From JBCCFW01 sp039029535 (GTDB lineage Bacteria; Acidobacteriota; JBCCFW01), in the NCBI GenBank assembly GCA_039029535.1, contig JBCCFW010000101.1, positions 1 to 26,412 of the forward strand: a DNA stretch of 26,412 nucleotides. Reading direction: 5' to 3'. Under the pieces are notes generated by a model, which saw only the letters and a list, made by a program, of their open reading frames with translations, was not told where the DNA came from and made no database searches. The position numbers were made by a program, and so were the translations under genes. Of the stretch, positions 22,042-26,412 are shown in pieces; positions within the stretch are counted from its first letter, which is position 1, and every line of letters begins with the position of its first letter.

Positions 22042-25000
22042 TCACCAGGTGTCCCAGGGCCGCAGGACGAAGGTGTGGCTCAGGTCTCCTTCGGGGATCG
22101 CCCGGCGCCTCACGAGATCGAGCTTCCCGTCCCCGCGGGCGCGAACGAGACGTCCATCGCTGGCCTGAAGGGTCCAGTACCCCTCCGAGTCTCGCGAGAG
22201 CAGGAAGCGATCGGCTTCTCCGAGGGTCTTCTTGCAGAGCTCGAGCCGGCCCTCTTTCACGGCGACCCAGCCATGGCCGAACCAGTTGCCGATGCGGTGG
22301 AAGAGGGCGATCTCGTGAGGACCGTCCTCGTCGGGCTCGGACCAGCCCCACTTCTCGTTGAGGTAGACGAGGCTGAACTCACCGATGGCGAAGGCGCCGT
22401 TCTTCTTGGTCGGCTCCTCCGCGTCACAACGCAGCTCGAAGCTCACGCCACGTCTTCGAGCCTCGCGGCTTCCCAGCCGCTGACAGCTCAGGTAGGTCGA
22501 GCGATTGGTCTGGATCGTGGTGCGAAGTGAGCCTGGCTTGACGACGCCGGAGTAGCCGAAGCGGCAATCGCCGTCGGCCGAGGCGTCGCCCGCCACGCAG
22601 GCTCTCTTCGAGTCGGCGAAGTGGAGCGCGTCCGAATGCCGTGTCTGGGAGTGGCCGCCCCCGGCACTGACCAGCACGTGCCTGCCCGCATCGGTGATGC
22701 CGAGCCCCAGCCACTTGGCGCAGGGAGCTGGGCCGATGACCTCTTGCCCCCGCTCGTCGCGCCCGGATAGCCGTCCGCAGACCCGCTCGGCACCGCCGCG
22801 TCCGAGCCAGAACGACGTCACCTCGGTGGCGGGTCGGTAACCGTCGGGGAAGATCTTCCAGGTGATCGTCTCGCCCGTGGCCGGGATCCGGCAGTTGCCG
22901 TGGTGCGAATCGGCGTCGAGATGGAGAAACGAGGAGCCCATGCCCCACTCGTGATCGCCCCTGACCGTCTTTCCCAGTGATTGGCTGCAGACCATCGTGT
23001 CGGGGCTGGGCTTCGCCTCGGCGGTGTAGACCTCGGGAGGCGTGGGCTCGACGTGCAGGGGGATGTCCCGCGGCACGAACCACTGCTTCCTGTAGAGCGC
23101 CTCCTTGCCCCAGAGGACCCTCCTCTCCAGGTACTGCTCGAGCCCGTGGCGGACGACGGAGATCGTCTCGGCGTCGGTGAAGTGAGGCGGAGCCAGGAGA
23201 TGCGAGACCAGCTCGAGATCGACGAAGACCGGCACGACGGAGTTGTCGTCGACCGACCAGCTTTCCCAACTGCTCCCTCCTTGTCCGCCGTAGGACTGCC
23301 ACTTCATGTTCTCCGAGACGAAGCTCGTCAACTGCTCGACGTCTTCAGCGCGGTAGCTGTCGCCGGAGGCGCCGAACTTCAGCTCCGTGGACACGCTCGC
23401 GAGCTGGCCCGGGGTCGAGACCGTGGTGTTGAGGCTGCTCTCGACGGAGAAGCCGACGCCGCGGGCGGCCGAGGTCATGAGGCTGTACGTGTCGGCGTCG
23501 ACCCGCGACTCCATCACTGCTCTCCCGCCGTAGGTCACGACGTTCGCGAAGTGAGTGCCCACCTCGTCGACGAAGGTCTTCAGCGCCGGCTCGCAGAGTC
23601 CCTCGAAACGCTGGGGACAGGGAGCCAGCGCGTCTCGACGGAGGCGCTCGACGGCCCGTCGGAAGGCGTCGGTCAGTGGCGAGCGAGCCGGCTCGAGGTA
23701 GAGGCTGTAGCGTTCGCAGCGAGCCTCGGCTCGTGTCACGGCCGACTTCTCGCTGCGTGAGCTCTTGCGAACGCTGTTGAACTTCTCGTTGACCGTGAAG
23801 TTCGCGATGGTTGCGCTCACGTTGCGTTCGAGCGACTGGGCGTAGGCGTGGTCGCTGATCACCTCCTCGTAGACCTTCCCGCCACCGCATCTCGGAGCAA
23901 CTTCCATTCCAAGACCCCAGGGCAGTGCGCCCCGATGGCGGTCGTTGCGTCGCCAGGCTCGCCCGACGTCGCCGGAGGTGAGAGCGAAGATCCAGGGGAC
24001 TGGATGCCGATCCGTCCCGGGTGTCAGGCCCACGAGGTCCATGGTCCTCAGGTCCCAGGAACGTGAGTTGAAGTGCATGTTGGGCAGGCCGCCGCCGCCC
24101 CCCCAGGCCTCCTCATAGGTCGCGGGCTGCAGGTCGGCCCGCGGGCGAGAGTGGTGCCTCCCGTCGATCGAGAGGCTCCCGTCCTCGTGGAGCTTCATGA
24201 CGCTGCGGCCATCGAGTGACTGGAAGGCCCTCTCGCTCGTTCGCCGGTAGAGACGAACGGTGGTCGGCTCACCGAGCGTCGAGCGGATGACGGCCAGGAC
24301 CGTCTCGGCACAGGTGGGGTCGCCTGGTAGATCGCTCATCGCCGTGGCCGGAGAGCTCGTCGCCATCGTGTCGAGCCCCGCCAGCTCGAGAGCCTGCGCG
24401 GGAGTGGCCATGTTCTTCCTCAGCCAGGCGAGAGGAAGTCTCGCCCGCAAGAAGAGGGCCTCGAGCTCGCGGTGCAGCCTCCGGGCCAGGGTCTGGCGAT
24501 CGCCGCCGGCCTCGAGCTGCGAGCGAGTCCGGGCGACGACGCGGTCGAACCTCTCACGCTGCGGACCCTCGAGGAAGTCCAGCGGGTCGAGCTGGTGCCT
24601 GGTGACGAAGGCCAGCAGGGCCTTCATGTCTCCCTCGAGGAGGTGGTGCATGTCGGCGGGCAAGACCGCCGCCGCGCGCGAGAGAGTCCGCATGAGCATT
24701 CGCGGCGGTGCATTGGCGAGATGATGGAGCCGCACCAACTTGACGATCTTCTTCCAGGCGGGTTGGTGGTGCGGCGCGATCCGCCTCACGGCCTCCGCGA
24801 CCTCCGGGAACCAGATGGGAGGGTCGGTTGGCTGCCAGTCGACGAGGGCCGCCAGCTCGGAGCACCTTGTCGTCCACTCCAGCGTGAGGACCGGCTTGGC
24901 CTGCATGGCGAAGCTCGTGCCGTCACCCACGCGATCTTGAGCGACCTTCCAGGTGTCCTCGAGCATCCACGTGCCGGTGACGTCGGTGCTGGCCTCGCGG

Positions 25001-25821
25001 AGGGTGAAGCTCATGCCCGAGTCGGCTGTCCCGCTCAGGTAGCCGACCAGCTTCTCGCCGTGACGTTCCTTCAGGAAGGCTGAAACCGGCTGGTCCTTGA
25101 GGGACTCGAGGACGTCGACATCGACCAGTCCTTCCCAGACGCGCAGAGCCGCGATCGTGCCCAGGAAGCGGCCCTCTCCCGTGGCGTTGCTCCCGATGAA
25201 CAGCGGCACGCGTTTCACGTCCTCGTAGGACACCGGTGCCACGGCGACCTCCCGGCCGTCCACGAAGACCGTGGTGCCGTCCGCGCTCGTGTGCAGCACG
25301 AAGTGATGGGCTTGGCCGTCTTCGAGGTCGCTGGTGAGCCAGGCCGAGACCGGGACACCGCCCGACTCGAGGAGGATCTTCTTCCTGTCGCAGCTCAGTG
25401 CGACCTGGAAGCGCGAGAGGGGAACGCTCGCATTGGAGTAGACGTACTTTTCGATCGGCCATGAGGGGCCAAACTTCTCTCGGAGCTCCTCACAGTGGGT
25501 GTCATCCCACTCCGGACGCGCCCAAAAGGAGAGGGTGCCCTGCTCGCCGACGGCGAGGTGATCTGCTCCGTCGGAGAAGACGAGCGGCCGTTCGTCCTCG
25601 TCCTTCAGGGTGAGGCTGGCAACTCGCCCGCCGGCGATGAGGGGAAGCTCGATCCCGTCGTTCCCAATCGGATCGATGGGGCTGGGCGGTGGGTCGTCGG
25701 GCTTCGTGAAGTCGAAGGGGTCGCCGCCCTGCGCCAACACCGATCCGGTTCCAGTGACCGACCAGGCGAAGGCGAGGGGCAGCAGTGACGACCGAAAAGC
25801 GATCGCTCGAGTCCAGGGCAT
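22042..25821 (-). CDS. Secreted LamG-MACPF (perforin-like) protein
   Basis: The 1259-aa product starts at ATG 25821 (GGAGG five bases upstream) with a signal peptide ending near SVLA-QGG. Residues ~60-260 form a LamG/concanavalin A-like domain (LSFWARPEWD, HHFVLHTSADGTTVFVDGRE, FLGTIAALRVWEG). Residues ~290-600 are a mostly helical region I cannot assign. Residues ~640-905 are a membrane attack complex/perforin domain. It carries the MACPF signature FVDEVGTHFANVVTYGGR (GTHF at 755-758), preceded by a first pore-helix-like segment (SATIANFTVNEKFNSVRKSS) and followed by a Ser/Thr-rich amphipathic second segment (SVESSLNTTVSTPGQLASVS). The C-terminal ~315 residues contain cysteines and beta-rich, lectin-like sequence of unknown type. 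Family knowledge: MACPF proteins oligomerise into large membrane pores, though some bacterial members are non-lytic. The target membrane and any immunity mechanism are not evident. It is first in a three-gene secreted operon. Confidence 0.88.
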   Translation of the reverse strand: MPWTRAIAFRSSLLPLAFAWSVTGTGSVLAQGGDPFDFTKPDDPPPSPIDPIGNDGIELPLIAGGRVASLTLKDEDERPLVFSDGADHLAVGEQGTLSFWARPEWDDTHCEELREKFGPSWPIEKYVYSNASVPLSRFQVALSCDRKKILLESGGVPVSAWLTSDLEDGQAHHFVLHTSADGTTVFVDGREVAVAPVSYEDVKRVPLFIGSNATGEGRFLGTIAALRVWEGLVDVDVLESLKDQPVSAFLKERHGEKLVGYLSGTADSGMSFTLREASTDVTGTWMLEDTWKVAQDRVGDGTSFAMQAKPVLTLEWTTRCSELAALVDWQPTDPPIWFPEVAEAVRRIAPHHQPAWKKIVKLVRLHHLANAPPRMLMRTLSRAAAVLPADMHHLLEGDMKALLAFVTRHQLDPLDFLEGPQRERFDRVVARTRSQLEAGGDRQTLARRLHRELEALFLRARLPLAWLRKNMATPAQALELAGLDTMATSSPATAMSDLPGDPTCAETVLAVIRSTLGEPTTVRLYRRTSERAFQSLDGRSVMKLHEDGSLSIDGRHHSRPRADLQPATYEEAWGGGGGLPNMHFNSRSWDLRTMDLVGLTPGTDRHPVPWIFALTSGDVGRAWRRNDRHRGALPWGLGMEVAPRCGGGKVYEEVISDHAYAQSLERNVSATIANFTVNEKFNSVRKSSRSEKSAVTRAEARCERYSLYLEPARSPLTDAFRRAVERLRRDALAPCPQRFEGLCEPALKTFVDEVGTHFANVVTYGGRAVMESRVDADTYSLMTSAARGVGFSVESSLNTTVSTPGQLASVSTELKFGASGDSYRAEDVEQLTSFVSENMKWQSYGGQGGSSWESWSVDDNSVVPVFVDLELVSHLLAPPHFTDAETISVVRHGLEQYLERRVLWGKEALYRKQWFVPRDIPLHVEPTPPEVYTAEAKPSPDTMVCSQSLGKTVRGDHEWGMGSSFLHLDADSHHGNCRIPATGETITWKIFPDGYRPATEVTSFWLGRGGAERVCGRLSGRDERGQEVIGPAPCAKWLGLGITDAGRHVLVSAGGGHSQTRHSDALHFADSKRACVAGDASADGDCRFGYSGVVKPGSLRTTIQTNRSTYLSCQRLGSREARRRGVSFELRCDAEEPTKKNGAFAIGEFSLVYLNEKWGWSEPDEDGPHEIALFHRIGNWFGHGWVAVKEGRLELCKKTLGEADRFLLSRDSEGYWTLQASDGRLVRARGDGKLDLVRRRAIPEGDLSHTFVLRPWDTW

Positions 25822-25841
25822 GGAGCCTCCAGGGGGGACTC

Positions 25842-25870
25842 ATCCTAGCCGACTCGTCACTCGGTCTCAG
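25842..25870 (-). promoter_or_regulatory. Candidate promoter of the MACPF operon
   Basis: On the minus strand CTGAGA (25870-25865, 4 of 6 matching TTGACA) and TAGGAT (25847-25842, matching TATAAT at 4 of 6) are 17 bases apart. A start near 25835 would give a leader of about 14 bases, which includes the GGAGG ribosome site. The same TAGGAT hexamer occurs upstream of purC. Confidence 0.35.
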
Positions 25871-25938
25871 CGCTCCGGATGTTCAGGACGCGTAGGCCGA
25901 GGAGGGTCTGGCATCCGCCTTGAAACCGAGCTCCGCCC

Positions 25939-26397
25939 TCACGGGCAGCCGAGGAGGCGGCGTCCGCGGCAGCTCGTTTCAGGAGCCGGGCGCTCCTCAC
26001 CGTCGGAGCGAAGTCCCCAGCTGCCCTCGTCCGTGGCCGTGACCGAGACGACGAGGAAGTAGCGGGCGCCGGGCTCGGGCACGACCGTCGCCTCCGGTCG
26101 GCCGTCGGTCGTGCAGAGCACCGCCTCGTGGCCGTACCAGTCGCCGACCTCTCCCTCGTAGACCGCGAAGTCTGGCCCGTCCGGGCTGCAGCTCGTCGAC
26201 CAGGCGAGGAGGAGCTCGTCATCATCCCCACGCCGCAGCGTCAACGGTGAGCCACGTCGCGCCCGCGTCCCGTTCGCCATCGAGCCGGGTCGGAGCGCAG
26301 TGCAACTGACGTCGTCGCAGGTGCTGTCCAGACATCTTGGTGAAGACAAATTTATTTCAAGGACGCAGATTCGAGTTGGCGATACAGCGTGCTGCAA
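25939..26397 (-). pseudogene. C-terminal remnant of a CC-repeat protein with fibronectin-like end module
   Basis: The open frame runs from an in-frame TAG at the window edge (26412-26410), with a possible TTG start at 26397, to TGA at 25939. From about residue 20 it aligns with the end of the CC-repeat protein at 14330: the last repeat residues (CLDSTCDDVSC), NGTRARRGSPLTLRRGDDDE, LAWSTSCSPDGPDFAVYEGE, WYGHEAVLC, GARYFLVVSVT and a final GCP. No signal peptide or complete repeat precedes this. The first ~75 bases (26335-26412) are about 40% GC, against well over 60% nearby, and match nothing in the paralogue. I read this as a 5'-truncated gene fragment joined to foreign or rearranged DNA. A short functional protein from an internal start (for example Met 40) is less likely. 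Confidence 0.6.
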
Positions 26398-26412
26398 CAG
26401 ATTTTGATTCTA

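Overview
This is a gene-dense, high-GC chromosomal window with no rRNA, tRNA, CRISPR array or recognisable transposase. It probably comes from an uncultured bacterium of the Planctomycetota/Acidobacteriota kind. The pointers are an ECF-like sigma factor of the TIGR02999 type beside a WD40 protein whose N-terminus looks like the tail of a Ser/Thr kinase, large secreted proteins with CC-x-x-D-G-x-C repeats, and many predicted surface proteins built from repeats. I cannot fix the phylum from sequence alone. No gene-free stretch exceeds 300 bases; the longest gap is 9763-10017.

Layout. (1) 1-2898, plus strand: 3' part of a WD40 (probably kinase-WD40) gene, then an ECF-like sigma factor. (2) 2959-9762, minus strand: a secreted LamG/coiled-coil stalk protein, a secreted right-handed beta-helix protein with three nearly identical ~620-bp modules, and a four-TM membrane protein of unknown function. 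(3) 10018-11454, plus strand: a pure leucine-rich-repeat protein overlapping tail-to-tail with purC (minus strand, 11438-12538), the only obvious housekeeping gene. (4) 12752-15961, minus strand: two secreted cysteine-rich proteins. (5) 16171-19664, minus strand: a tight operon of an SxtJ-like/SGNH-hydrolase fusion, a NodU/CmcH-type carbamoyltransferase and a 54-aa DUF5989-like membrane protein, consistent with glycan or small-molecule modification at the membrane. (6) 19829-25821, minus strand: a secreted LamG-MACPF (perforin-like) protein, a hemopexin-like beta-propeller protein and a secreted coiled-coil protein; the last two are coupled by an ATGA overlap. (7) 25939-26397, minus strand: the C-terminal remnant of a second CC-repeat protein, broken at an AT-rich window edge.

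The most interesting unit is (6). A MACPF pore-former signature sits in a large secreted protein between a lectin-like LamG module and an unassigned C-terminal region, followed by a hemopexin-like partner and a small secreted helical protein. It may be a cell-surface or exported pore-forming, adhesion or predation system. Unit (5), directly downstream on the same strand, could modify a surface polymer. The functional link between the two is inference. Across the window, most minus-strand products carry signal peptides, so this looks like a surface/extracellular-protein region.
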